Source: Pseudomonadota bacterium
GTDB lineage: Bacteria > Babelota > Babeliae > Babelales > CAIQNR01
Direction: 5' to 3'
DNA: 64,000 bases
NCBI GenBank assembly: GCA_027487215.1
Contig: JAIYDZ010000005.1
Coordinates: 1 to 64,000 of the forward strand
The first letter of the stretch is position 1; each line of letters starts with the position of its first letter. Below the pieces are notes generated by a model. That model saw only the letters and a program-made list of their open reading frames with translations, did not search any database and had not been told where the DNA came from. A program made the position numbers and the translations under genes. Shown one piece after another: positions 51,731 to 60,749 of this stretch.

Positions 51731-53767
51731 ATGCGAGTACATGAGTTTGCAAAACAGCATGGTCTCTCAAGTAAAGAAATGCTTGATCTCTTGAAGGCTG
51801 AAGGATTTGAAGCAAAAAGCCACATGTCTGTTTTGTCTGATGACGTACTCAAGTTTTTTGAAAAAAGAAATCCAGCGCAGGAAAAAAGCGCACAGCAGCC
51901 TTTAAAGGTGAAGGAAGTTCCATCACCAAAAAAGGTAGAAGAAAGGCAGGAACCATTGGCCGCAACACATAGCCAACCTAAAAATAATAGTAAACCACAG
52001 TTTATGCGACCATCTTCGGCGCCGGTTATATCGGAACCAGTAGTTCCAGCAGTTACTACTCTTGTCGCAGAGGCAATGAGTGTTTCTGATTTTGCTCAAA
52101 GAGTACAACTTCCCATTAATGAAGTTATTCTTGCTCTTTTAAAGCAAGGTAAGCCATGCGCAAAGAATTATCTTCTTCCTGAAGATATGGTAAAGCAACT
52201 TTGTCGTCATTACCAAATTGAAATACAAGCTCCAGTAGCAGAAAAAAAAGATGTTCTTACAGGGGAATTTGTTCTTTCGACAGTAAATGAAAAAAAACGA
52301 CTACCTGTAGTTGTTGTTATGGGTCACGTTGATCATGGCAAGACAACTCTTTTAGATTTTATTCGCACAACGCGTGTTGCTGCTAAAGAAAAAGGCGGCA
52401 TCACCCAACATCTTGGTGCTTACAGCGCAAAAACACCTCATGGAGATATTGTCTTTTTAGATACTCCTGGTCACGAGGCGTTCTCAAAAATTAGAAAGCG
52501 CGGTGCTTCTGTTGCTGATATTGCAATTCTTGTTGTTGCAGCAGATGACGGTATTATGCCGCAAACAGTTGAAAGCATTAAAGCAATCAAGGCACTTGAT
52601 ATCCCTGTTATTGTAGCAATTAATAAAATGGATCGCGTTGAACCTCAACGTTTAGAAACAGTAAAGCGTCAGCTTGTTCAGCATGAGTTGCTTCCTGAAG
52701 AATGGGGCGGTACAGTAATTTGTGCGCCAATTTCTGCAAAAGAAGGCACAGGCGTTGATCATTTGCTGGAACTTGTTGCATTACAAGCAGAGATGATGGA
52801 ATTAAAAGCTTCTGATAGCATTCCAGCTCAAGGCTACGTTCTTGAATCAAGAATGGTCAAAGGACTTGGAGCTGTTGGGACGGTGCTTTGTGGACAAGGA
52901 ACCTTAAGGCTAGGCGATTCTTTTATTGCAGGATCTGTGACAGGAAAAGTAATAGCATTAACTGATTCTTTTGGAAAAAAACTTAAAGAGGTAGGACCTT
53001 CAACACCAGTTCTTGTGGCAGGCTTTTCTGACCTACCATCAGTTGGTGAAATGTTTGAAGTTATTTCTGAAGCCGAATATAAAAAAGCACGCGCTCTTTC
53101 AGAGAAGCCTGCAATGGTTCAATCACAGTCGTCGACTTCTCAAGAAGAACGTTTTAATGTGATCATTAAGGCAGACACTCATTCATCTCTTGAAGCAATT
53201 CTTGACTCGTTTAAAGAAATCTCTTCAAAGAAGGGATTGAAAACTATTCATATTATTCGCTCAGGGGTTGGTGATGTTACTGAAAGTGATGCACTGCTTG
53301 CTGAAAGCACCCATGCGTTAGTGTTAGGCTTTAATAATAAAGCTGAACAAAAAGCAACGTTTGAAGCTCGTAGATCCGGCGTGAAAATTGTTTTATATGG
53401 CATCATTTATAAACTTCTTGAAGAGCTTGAGTTGCTTGCAACAAAAGCACAAGTTGTCACAATGGTTCTTACCAAAATTGGTCAAGCAACAGTTCTTAAG
53501 ATATTTAATGTTAAGAAGCTTGGTGTAATTGCGGGGTGCGTGGTCAACGACGGTAGACTTTCTGATAAGGGCATTATTGCTATTATTAGAAATAGAAAAG
53601 AAGTTGCCCGCGGTAAAATTAAGAGTTTGCAGCGTGACAAAAAGACAGTAAAAGAAGTACACACAGGGTTTGAGTGTGCCTTTATTGTTGAAGGCTTTGA
53701 AGAGTGGGAAGAAGGGGATGTGGCAGAATGTTACATTAACGTTCCAACCCCCGGAAAGCCAGCATAA
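51731..53767 (+). CDS. infB: translation initiation factor IF-2
   Basis: IF-2 places initiator tRNA on the small ribosomal subunit. The ATG at 51731 starts MRVHEFAKQHGLSSKEML, an IF2 N-terminal domain; a second occurs around VSDFAQRVQLPINEVIL. The GTPase has GHVDHGKTTL, DTPGHEAF and NKMDR; beta-barrel domains and the C-terminal fMet-tRNA-binding domain follow. The linker between the N-terminal units is short, giving 678 residues. A terminator lies about 110 bp downstream. The gene-order partner nusA is 53 bp upstream. Confidence 0.97.
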   Translation: MRVHEFAKQHGLSSKEMLDLLKAEGFEAKSHMSVLSDDVLKFFEKRNPAQEKSAQQPLKVKEVPSPKKVEERQEPLAATHSQPKNNSKPQFMRPSSAPVISEPVVPAVTTLVAEAMSVSDFAQRVQLPINEVILALLKQGKPCAKNYLLPEDMVKQLCRHYQIEIQAPVAEKKDVLTGEFVLSTVNEKKRLPVVVVMGHVDHGKTTLLDFIRTTRVAAKEKGGITQHLGAYSAKTPHGDIVFLDTPGHEAFSKIRKRGASVADIAILVVAADDGIMPQTVESIKAIKALDIPVIVAINKMDRVEPQRLETVKRQLVQHELLPEEWGGTVICAPISAKEGTGVDHLLELVALQAEMMELKASDSIPAQGYVLESRMVKGLGAVGTVLCGQGTLRLGDSFIAGSVTGKVIALTDSFGKKLKEVGPSTPVLVAGFSDLPSVGEMFEVISEAEYKKARALSEKPAMVQSQSSTSQEERFNVIIKADTHSSLEAILDSFKEISSKKGLKTIHIIRSGVGDVTESDALLAESTHALVLGFNNKAEQKATFEARRSGVKIVLYGIIYKLLEELELLATKAQVVTMVLTKIGQATVLKIFNVKKLGVIAGCVVNDGRLSDKGIIAIIRNRKEVARGKIKSLQRDKKTVKEVHTGFECAFIVEGFEEWEEGDVAECYINVPTPGKPA

Positions 53768-53875
53768 AAAAGCTGCTGCTTACTGACTTTGTTTTAGTTC
53801 TTCTCAATTATTCATAAAGTGACAACGCAACGAATTAAATCTTAAGTCTTTTTAGTATTCAATTATATAAAAGTT

Positions 53876-53907
53876 TGACTCCTTGTTTCTAGGGAGTCAC
53901 TTTTTTT
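53876..53907 (+). terminator. terminator downstream of infB
   Basis: TGACTCC (53876-53882) pairs with GGAGTCA (53893-53899), 10-nt loop, followed by CTTTTTTT. Confidence 0.75.
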
Positions 53908-54480
53908 AAACGCATTCTTAATCGGCCTCTTTTAAAGAGAGTATATGTGTCTTAAGTCGGTCACTCTTCGTTTGTTTTTCCGCTTAAGTGTGAGTATGTC
54001 TATCTTTTAAAAAGGCCCTGTTGCTTTGTAGATTCTTTCTATGTGAGCGTTGTGTATTTTGAAAAAACTATTAAAAAAACATTCTTTTTTTCTATCTGAT
54101 TATTTTGTAAAGCATGAATTTATAGGATAATTGAGGTGTATAGGTAGCTAGAAAGAGTGCTTATTGTGTAAATGTTTTGCTTTCTCGCGAGATTAAAACT
54201 TTGTAGCGTGTTGCGTGGTAAGTTGCTTCAATTTATTAAATTCTTCTTATTTTTGACAACCTATGGAGATTATTGTTGCAAGCCATTGATTTTTTGTTGC
54301 AAAAAAAATTCGAATTGTTGCATTGCCTTACTATAAAGCAGAAAGTTGCCTGTTGCGTTGCATTTCAAAAAAAATATGTTGTTTTTTATCTGAATAATAA
54401 GAACAATTAAGCTACGTTTTTCTGCTGATTCCTCTTTGTTGCAAATGAGGGGTAACAGGTAAAACACTGCGTAAGAGGTT
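53908..54480. other. gene-free AT-rich stretch with phased TTGTTGCA words
   Basis: No convincing gene is seen in 570 bp. GTTGC words are frequent. TTGTTGCA occurs at 54273, 54294 and 54315, exactly 21 bp apart (two helical turns), and again at 54436. On the minus strand the first three fall in one frame, encoding paired Gln every seven residues in a short possible ORF (54270-54467); that ORF has no recognised family and I do not call it. The repeat may be a protein-binding array or the relic of a coiled-coil gene. Confidence 0.35.
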
Positions 54481-54536
54481 GGAAAGAGTTTATTACACGC
54501 GATTCCTTCTTAGCTAAACTCTTTCCTTTCTCTGAT
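54481..54536. terminator. 12-bp inverted repeat at the 3' end of nfo
   Basis: GGAAAGAGTTTA (54481-54492) and TAAACTCTTTCC (54525-54536) are perfectly complementary with a 32-nt loop. They lie just after the nfo stop codon on the minus strand. No T run follows on that strand, so it is a stable 3' hairpin or an inefficient terminator. Confidence 0.5.
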
Positions 54537-54539
54537 TTT

Positions 54540-55427
54540 TTAGAGATTCAATGTTGATTTTGTCTTAAGGGTTAGGAGCTGCTTAGCAGTCATGATGTTT
54601 CGAGCATCATCTTCTAAAGAGGCTTTTGGGGTTTCAAGGATTTTGGGGATATCAAAAAAGCGAGAGTCATTAAGAAGCAATTCAAATCCGCGCTTGCCAA
54701 TTGTTCCTTTTGTAAGATCTTCATGTCTATCAACACAAGCACTAAGTTTTGTTTTTGAATCATTTAAATGAATAACTTTTAAATGTTCAAGTCCGATTGT
54801 TTTATCAAATGATTTCCATGTCGCTTCATAAAATTCATCCTGTGAAATATCATATCCTGCTGCAAAAATATGGCAGGTATCAACACAAAACCCAATTCTA
54901 TTTTTATGGGTACTGAGTGCTCTAATTGCTGCAAGCTCTTGAAACTTTGATCCTACCGATGTTCCCTGTCCGGCCATTGTTTCAAGAAGAACCATTGTTT
55001 TTGTTTCTCTTTTTTCAAACGCCTCATCAAGCCCTTGAGCAATATATTTAATTCCATTTTCAATACCTTGGCCAGTATGTGAACCTGGATGCACTACAAG
55101 ATAGGGAATATTTAAAAGATCACACCGCTCAAGTTCTAGGGTAAGTGCATTGATAGAAAGTTTTCGAGTCTCTGCGGTTGATGATGCAAGATTAATTAAA
55201 TAGCAAGCGTGCGCTGTAATATGTTGAAGATTACTGTCCTTTGCACGATTTTTAAATGCTTCTACTTCTTCTTTTTTTAATGGTTTTGCAAACCACTGAC
55301 GATTGCTTTTCGTAAAAATTTGAACTGTAGTGCTTCCAACCATTTGGGCCCGTTCAAGAGCTTTTTCAAGTCCGCCTTCTATGGACATGTGAGCACCAAT
55401 TAAAAAAGTTTGGTGATTATTTTTCAT
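54540..55427 (-). CDS. nfo: endonuclease IV
   Basis: Nfo cleaves DNA at abasic sites using three metal ions. The 295-residue TIM barrel shows IGAHMSIEGGLEKAL, VQIFTKSNRQW, VVHPGSHTGQG, LLETMAGQGTSVG, FCVDTCHIFAAGYD and IHLNDSKTKLSACVDRHEDL, which supply the metal-binding His, Glu and Asp. It complements the uracil and adenine glycosylases nearby in base excision repair, though it is a separate transcription unit. AAGGAAT precedes the start. Confidence 0.96.
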   Translation of the reverse strand: MKNNHQTFLIGAHMSIEGGLEKALERAQMVGSTTVQIFTKSNRQWFAKPLKKEEVEAFKNRAKDSNLQHITAHACYLINLASSTAETRKLSINALTLELERCDLLNIPYLVVHPGSHTGQGIENGIKYIAQGLDEAFEKRETKTMVLLETMAGQGTSVGSKFQELAAIRALSTHKNRIGFCVDTCHIFAAGYDISQDEFYEATWKSFDKTIGLEHLKVIHLNDSKTKLSACVDRHEDLTKGTIGKRGFELLLNDSRFFDIPKILETPKASLEDDARNIMTAKQLLTLKTKSTLNL

Positions 55428-55492
55428 ACAAAATTCCTTTGTGTAAGACCTTAAAATCTACCAGTATAAAAGTTTAAAGAAAGACTTTTCAG

Positions 55493-55520
55493 TTGACAAA
55501 ACACTGTAAAGGCCTACAAT
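55493..55520 (+). promoter_or_regulatory. strong promoter of the porin gene
   Basis: Consensus TTGACA (55493-55498), 16-nt spacer, TACAAT (55515-55520). The leader to the porin start is about 80 nt. It is one of the strongest promoter matches in the window, fitting an abundant outer-membrane protein. Confidence 0.75.
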
Positions 55521-55606
55521 GAGCTCGTTTTAACGGGGTTTAGTTTAAGCATAAAACTCTCCATTTAATCTTGACTACGGTTTTATACCACTAAAAAGGA
55601 AAATTT

Positions 55607-57502
55607 ATGAACACTTTAAAATACAAAAAGCTTAGTTTGCTCCTGTTGGTTGCAGCATCTTTTGTAACTGTAGAGGCGAAAAAAAATCCGGTTCTTTCTT
55701 ATAGAGATGATGTTGCGGGAGTAACTGCTCAGTTGACCGGTTCGATTTCAAATGGAACAAGTCTTAATATCAATAACTCTTTACTTAACGGTGCGCCTGA
55801 AGGTGCGCGTGGAGATAGGGTTGATGCGGCATATGCTTCAAAAACAGGTATTGATGTAACGGCTAACGTAAAACATGACTCTGGTATCGAGGCGCAAGCA
55901 TCAGCGCGTGCAAAAATGTCATGGGGTAGCGCAACAAACCTTTCAACGTCTTCGTCATCAATCAAGTACGGCGAAGCTTTAATCGGATCACATTCTCACA
56001 CTCTTGAACCGCGCGTTTTGTATGTGCGTGAAGCATGGGTAAAGTGTGATCTTGGCAAACTGCTTAATGGTGCTGTTGGTGATCACGATTTTACAGTAGG
56101 TATGTTTCCTTTCTCTGTAGGACGTGGAATTGCGTTTGGTGACAACTTTGCTAGCAACGTAGCTTCACTTGGTTTCTTTTCAGACAGCTCAGTTGATCAA
56201 TATGCTCCAGGAGTCAAATGGTCGGGTGATTTTTTTGAAAAAGAGCTTCATTACGATTTGTACTGGTCAGTTGCAAAAAACAGTTCTGCAAAATTAAAAG
56301 AAACTGCAGAACAGATTTATGATCGTTACATTGTAAATGGTGCTTATGTTCCAAATACTCAGTTTGCTCGTGGGTTTGGAAGTGTTGAAATGACTACTGC
56401 GGGTACCGTTAAATGGACCCCAATTAATAACAAAGCTGAACATAAAAAAGCACAATTTGAACCTTATGCTGTTTACACTCATTCAAATGAACAAAAGGTC
56501 GATTTTACTGCTGACGCACAAAGCAGACTCGGGACTTTTGGTGTGGCTGGTGAATTTGAATATGGTTGCGTAGAGTTTGGGTTTGATACTGCTGTTAACC
56601 GCGGCTCTCAAGATGTTTTTGCATGGGACAGAAACAGCGTAACAACAAAGACTGATCCAGCAACAGGCGCATTGATTCAGGTTTATAGTCATATCTACAA
56701 TGAAAACACATTAACCAACAAAACAATTTATGCTGGCGACACAGCAACTTACCGACCAACAGTAATTCTTTCTGAAGCGCTTAATGGTCAGCAAATTGGA
56801 GCAACCGGAAAATATAACGCGACCAACAGATTCCGCGACGCTTATAAAAATAAGTTTAAGGGATGGATGTTTGTTGTTGACGGTTCGGTGTTTGTCTATA
56901 AACGTGATTTAAAAGTTTCTGCAGCTGCAGGTATTGCTAGTGGTGATAAAAATCCAAACACTGAAAAAACTGGTGTTGAGCGCGATTACAAAGGATTTAT
57001 TTCACAACAAGAATCTTATTCAGGTAAACGTGTAAAAAGTTCTTTTGCAATGGCTGGCTCACTTGTTCGTCCTCGCCCCTTAGAATTTGGCGATAGATTT
57101 GTTCCAGGAATTGAAGGGTTTACCAATATTATTTTCACTGGTGCAGGGTTTACTTTTGAACCAAAACACTGGAGTAAAGAATTTTCAATTAACCCTAACA
57201 TTTTGACATTCTGGCAGGATGAAGCGTCTAAAAAGTATGGCTCAACAGAAGATGCAAGTAATCGACTCGGTACTGAATTGAACGTTAATTCATGGATAAA
57301 GCTTGATGAAGCATTGAAGTTAAAAGCTTCAGGCGCAGTATTTTTACCAGGAAAACATTATACCGACATTAAGGGTACTGCAATTTCAAAAGAAGTTGCA
57401 GACATGGTAAAAAGTGCTGAAGGCGGCGTAACAGAAGTGTTACCAACCTTGAGTGATAGCACTGCATTTGCAATGAGCGTAGGGTTGGAATATAGCTTCT
57501 AA
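55607..57502 (+). CDS. outer-membrane beta-barrel porin-like protein
   Basis: The 631-residue product has a signal peptide (MNTLKYKKLSLLLLVAASFVTVEA-KKN) and then alternating polar/hydrophobic strands throughout, with many Gly, Asn and aromatic residues, ending in VGLEYSF. A terminal Phe is the signal for outer-membrane assembly. The pattern VREAWVKCDLG ... FTVGMFPFSVGRGI around residues 135-180 resembles porin strands. No specific porin family is named with confidence. AAGGA is seven bases upstream of the start and a strong promoter precedes it, so it may be a major surface protein. Confidence 0.75.
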   Translation: MNTLKYKKLSLLLLVAASFVTVEAKKNPVLSYRDDVAGVTAQLTGSISNGTSLNINNSLLNGAPEGARGDRVDAAYASKTGIDVTANVKHDSGIEAQASARAKMSWGSATNLSTSSSSIKYGEALIGSHSHTLEPRVLYVREAWVKCDLGKLLNGAVGDHDFTVGMFPFSVGRGIAFGDNFASNVASLGFFSDSSVDQYAPGVKWSGDFFEKELHYDLYWSVAKNSSAKLKETAEQIYDRYIVNGAYVPNTQFARGFGSVEMTTAGTVKWTPINNKAEHKKAQFEPYAVYTHSNEQKVDFTADAQSRLGTFGVAGEFEYGCVEFGFDTAVNRGSQDVFAWDRNSVTTKTDPATGALIQVYSHIYNENTLTNKTIYAGDTATYRPTVILSEALNGQQIGATGKYNATNRFRDAYKNKFKGWMFVVDGSVFVYKRDLKVSAAAGIASGDKNPNTEKTGVERDYKGFISQQESYSGKRVKSSFAMAGSLVRPRPLEFGDRFVPGIEGFTNIIFTGAGFTFEPKHWSKEFSINPNILTFWQDEASKKYGSTEDASNRLGTELNVNSWIKLDEALKLKASGAVFLPGKHYTDIKGTAISKEVADMVKSAEGGVTEVLPTLSDSTAFAMSVGLEYSF

Positions 57503-57534
57503 GCTTTAAGAGCTTTTGAGAATTGGTAATTTAT

Positions 57535-57564
57535 AAAGGGAAGTCTTAGGCTTCCCTTTTCTTG
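57535..57564 (+). terminator. terminator of the porin gene
   Basis: AAAGGGAAG (57535-57543), 7-nt loop, CTTCCCTTT (57551-57559), followed by a partial T run TCTTG. Confidence 0.7.
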
Positions 57565-57633
57565 TTAGAGAGTTGTGGTAGACTAGGAAGCGCTAATAAT
57601 TCAAAATAGACTGAAATAAAGAGGTAAGCCCGC

Positions 57634-59406
57634 ATGAGTTCTTGGAAACGCACGGTTGAGTGTGGTCTTGTTGATCAAAAACATTTATCAAAAGAAGTAA
57701 TTTTAAATGGCTGGGTCGCTCGTCGAAGAGATCACGGAGGACTTATATTTGTTGATCTTCGAGATAGAACTGGGATTATGCAGGTGGTATTCAATCCTGA
57801 TGTTTCTAAAGAAGCTCATGATATCTCACAAAATCTTCGCTCTGAGTTTGTGGTATCTGTAAGAGGAAAAATTGTTAAGCGTTCAAAAGAAACGGTTAAC
57901 GAGAAGATGCCTACTGGGCGTTGGGAACTTTTTGCTGAGCAACTTCTTATTTTGAATGATTCAAAACCACTTCCTTTCCCATTGGATCAGTCAGAAGCAA
58001 TTGATGAAGAGTTGCGTTTACGTTACCGTTACTTGGATTTGCGCCAACTTCCAATGCAAAGAAATCTTGCTTTACGTAGCACTCTTATTTTTTCAATGCG
58101 CGAGTTTTTTGTAAAACATGGGTTCTTTGAAATTGAAACTCCTATTTTAACTAAAAATACTCCTGAAGGTGCGCGTGAATTTATCGTGCCAAGCAGATTG
58201 CATCACGGTTCATTTTATTCATTGCCCCAATCACCACAGCTTTATAAACAGCTTTTAATGGCTGCTGGTTTAGAGCGTTATTTCCAAGTTGCACGTTGTT
58301 TTAGAGATGAGGATTTACGTGCAGACCGTCAACCAGAGTTTACTCAGCTTGATGTTGAAATGTCCTTCATTGATGAAGGCGATATCAAGAATGTCATTGA
58401 AAAGCTTCTTGGTTATATGTTTAAAAAAGTTTTTAATCTCGATATCAAATTACCGTTTCCAGTTTTAAGTTATGATCAAGCGTTCTCTGCGTATGGTAGT
58501 GATAAACCAGATCTTCGTTTTGGAATGGTTATTCATGATACGACAGAGCTGTTTGCAAATACTGAACTTGCATTCTTAAAATCTATTATCACTACCGGTG
58601 GTAAAGTGGGTGCAATTCGCGTCTCAAATAAAGCATTTACACGTTCAGAGCTTGATGGGTGGGTTGAAAAAGCACAGTCGTTTGGTGCAAAAGGACTTCT
58701 CTATGTTCGTTGGTCAGAAGACGGAACGCTTGAGTCTCCTGTTGCCAAATTCTTACCAGAAGATTTCTTTGAACAAGCAGGTAAGATTTTTCAAGACCTT
58801 AAAAAGACAGACACTCTGTTTTTTGTGGCAGGAAATTACAAAAACGCATGGGAAACACTTGGCAGAATGCGTTGTGCATTAGCTGAGGACTTAAAACTTA
58901 TTAATCCTAACATTCTTAATTTCTGTTGGATCTTTAACTTCCCTCTTTTTGAGTGGGATGAACAATCAAAACGTTACCACGCAATGCATCACCCGTTTAC
59001 CGCTCCTCAACAAGGGTGGGAACAGCTTCAGCCAGATCAGATGAAGGCTCGTGCGTACGACCTTGTGTGTAATGGTATGGAACTTGGTGGTGGGTCAATT
59101 CGTATTCATGACAGAGCAACACAGCAAAAAGTGTTTGACCTGCTTGGATTAAGCAAAGAAGAAACACAGGATAAGTTTGGTTTCTTACTTGAAGCTTTAG
59201 AGTACGGGTTTCCTCCTTTAGGTGGTATTGCTCTTGGTATTGATCGTTTAGTAATGATTTTGACTGGCTCTTCATCAATTCGTGAAGTAATTGCGTTTCC
59301 AAAAACACAACGCGGTTATGACGTGATGATGCAGGCTCCGTCAGTCGTTAAAGACGCAAACCTTAAAGAGTACGGACTCATGGGAATTGTTAAAGAGAAA
59401 AAGTAG
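57634..59406 (+). CDS. aspS: aspartyl-tRNA synthetase
   Basis: Charges tRNA(Asp), and possibly tRNA(Asn), with aspartate. The 590-residue length with an insertion domain identifies the bacterial type. Motifs in order: anticodon-binding OB-fold (VILNGWVARRRDHGGLIFVD), motif 2 RCFRDEDLRADRQPEF, insertion domain, and motif 3 GGIALGIDRLVMIL. The presence of gatB at 39.6 kb allows, but does not prove, a non-discriminating enzyme. A small hairpin (59428-59443) separates it from eno. Confidence 0.97.
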   Translation: MSSWKRTVECGLVDQKHLSKEVILNGWVARRRDHGGLIFVDLRDRTGIMQVVFNPDVSKEAHDISQNLRSEFVVSVRGKIVKRSKETVNEKMPTGRWELFAEQLLILNDSKPLPFPLDQSEAIDEELRLRYRYLDLRQLPMQRNLALRSTLIFSMREFFVKHGFFEIETPILTKNTPEGAREFIVPSRLHHGSFYSLPQSPQLYKQLLMAAGLERYFQVARCFRDEDLRADRQPEFTQLDVEMSFIDEGDIKNVIEKLLGYMFKKVFNLDIKLPFPVLSYDQAFSAYGSDKPDLRFGMVIHDTTELFANTELAFLKSIITTGGKVGAIRVSNKAFTRSELDGWVEKAQSFGAKGLLYVRWSEDGTLESPVAKFLPEDFFEQAGKIFQDLKKTDTLFFVAGNYKNAWETLGRMRCALAEDLKLINPNILNFCWIFNFPLFEWDEQSKRYHAMHHPFTAPQQGWEQLQPDQMKARAYDLVCNGMELGGGSIRIHDRATQQKVFDLLGLSKEETQDKFGFLLEALEYGFPPLGGIALGIDRLVMILTGSSSIREVIAFPKTQRGYDVMMQAPSVVKDANLKEYGLMGIVKEKK

Positions 59407-59483
59407 ACAAATAAAGAGACTTTAAAGCATATCTAAAGATATGTTTTAGTTCCCGCAAACTATCATAAAAAAAGGATAAAGTA

Positions 59484-60749
59484 GTGAAAATTGCTCGAAT
59501 TACCGGTAAGGAAATCTTTGATTCTCGAGGTATCCCAACGGTGATGTGTGAGATGTTCCTTGATGATGGCACCGTTGTTACTGCTGAAGTACCTTCGGGG
59601 ACCTCTAAGGGTGATCATGAAGCGGTAGAATTGCGGGACGGCGGGTCTCGTTTGTTTGGAATGGGTGTTTCAAAAGCTATTCATAATATTGATCATATAA
59701 TAGCTCCAGAATTGGTAGGCAAAACTCCTGATGTAGTTATTGCGGATGCGCTTATGCGCCGCATTGACCCTACTTCAGACAAGTCTATTTTAGGGGCAAA
59801 TGCAACATTGGCCGTGAGTTATGCAGTGTGCCGTGCACAAGCAGCAGCAAACGGCTTGCATCTTTTTGAACTTATTTCTGCACTTTATGACACCGAATCA
59901 GTTTCGTTGCCCTTTCCGTATTTTAATATGGTAAACGGGGGAGCGCATGCCGATAACAGTTTTCCTATTCAAGAAATTATGATCGCACCTATTGGGGCAC
60001 AAAATTTCCGCGTCGGTCTTGAAGCGGCGATGGAAGTGTTTCATGAGTTTCAAAAACTTCTTCGCTCTAAAGGTAAAAGCACTGCTGTCGGTCAAGAAGG
60101 CGGATGTGCACCAACATTTTCTTCTTACACAGAACCTTTTGATTTATTGACTCAGGCAATTGCATCAGCGGGTCACGAAGGCACTTTTGTTTTTGGAATT
60201 GATGTGGCTGCAAACCAACTGTATGACAAAGAGTCAGGACTTTACAGATGGGGTAAAGAAAAAGTTACGACCTCAGATCTTATTGGAATTTATACAGAAC
60301 TTTTCAATAAATACTCTCTCTATTCTATTGAAGATGGTTGCTCTGAGCACGACGTTGCCGGATGGCAATCGTTATATGCCCAGCTTGGAGAATCTACCCA
60401 GATAGTGGGAGATGATTTGTTTGTGACCAATATTGAGGCCATTGCGCGTGGCATAGAAAACGAACTTGCTGGCGCAGTAATTATTAAACCAAATCAAGTT
60501 GGTACAGTCACTGAATCACTTGAAGCGATTGAATTGTGTCATCAAGCAGGTTTAAACCCTATCATTTCTCATCGCTCAGGCGAGACGACTGATACTTTCA
60601 TTGCTGATCTTGCAGTGGGAGCAAGTGCTGGCCAAATCAAGGCAGGCGGATGTTCGCGTGGCGAGCGCATTGCCAAATATAATCGTCTTTTGTGGATCGA
60701 AGATATGTTAACAATGTCTGCGCTTGACGATCATTCAGAAACCGACTGA
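59484..60749 (+). CDS. eno: enolase
   Basis: Converts 2-phosphoglycerate to phosphoenolpyruvate. A GTG start seven bases after AAGGA opens a 421-residue protein. The catalytic and metal residues are kept: NGGAHADN, QEIMIAP, GIDVAA, SIEDG, VGDDLFVTN, the catalytic Lys in IIKPNQVGT, and SHRSGETTD. The usual GDEGGFAPN loop reads GQEGGCAPT: the catalytic Glu remains, while the preceding Asp is Gln. Its 3' end overlaps the convergent secretin gene by 19 bp. Confidence 0.96.
   Translation: MKIARITGKEIFDSRGIPTVMCEMFLDDGTVVTAEVPSGTSKGDHEAVELRDGGSRLFGMGVSKAIHNIDHIIAPELVGKTPDVVIADALMRRIDPTSDKSILGANATLAVSYAVCRAQAAANGLHLFELISALYDTESVSLPFPYFNMVNGGAHADNSFPIQEIMIAPIGAQNFRVGLEAAMEVFHEFQKLLRSKGKSTAVGQEGGCAPTFSSYTEPFDLLTQAIASAGHEGTFVFGIDVAANQLYDKESGLYRWGKEKVTTSDLIGIYTELFNKYSLYSIEDGCSEHDVAGWQSLYAQLGESTQIVGDDLFVTNIEAIARGIENELAGAVIIKPNQVGTVTESLEAIELCHQAGLNPIISHRSGETTDTFIADLAVGASAGQIKAGGCSRGERIAKYNRLLWIEDMLTMSALDDHSETD

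Noticed and set aside
54270-54467. 65-codon minus-strand ORF downstream of infB
   Set aside because: No ribosome site and no recognised family; its regularity comes from the TTGTTGCA repeat, which is reported separately.
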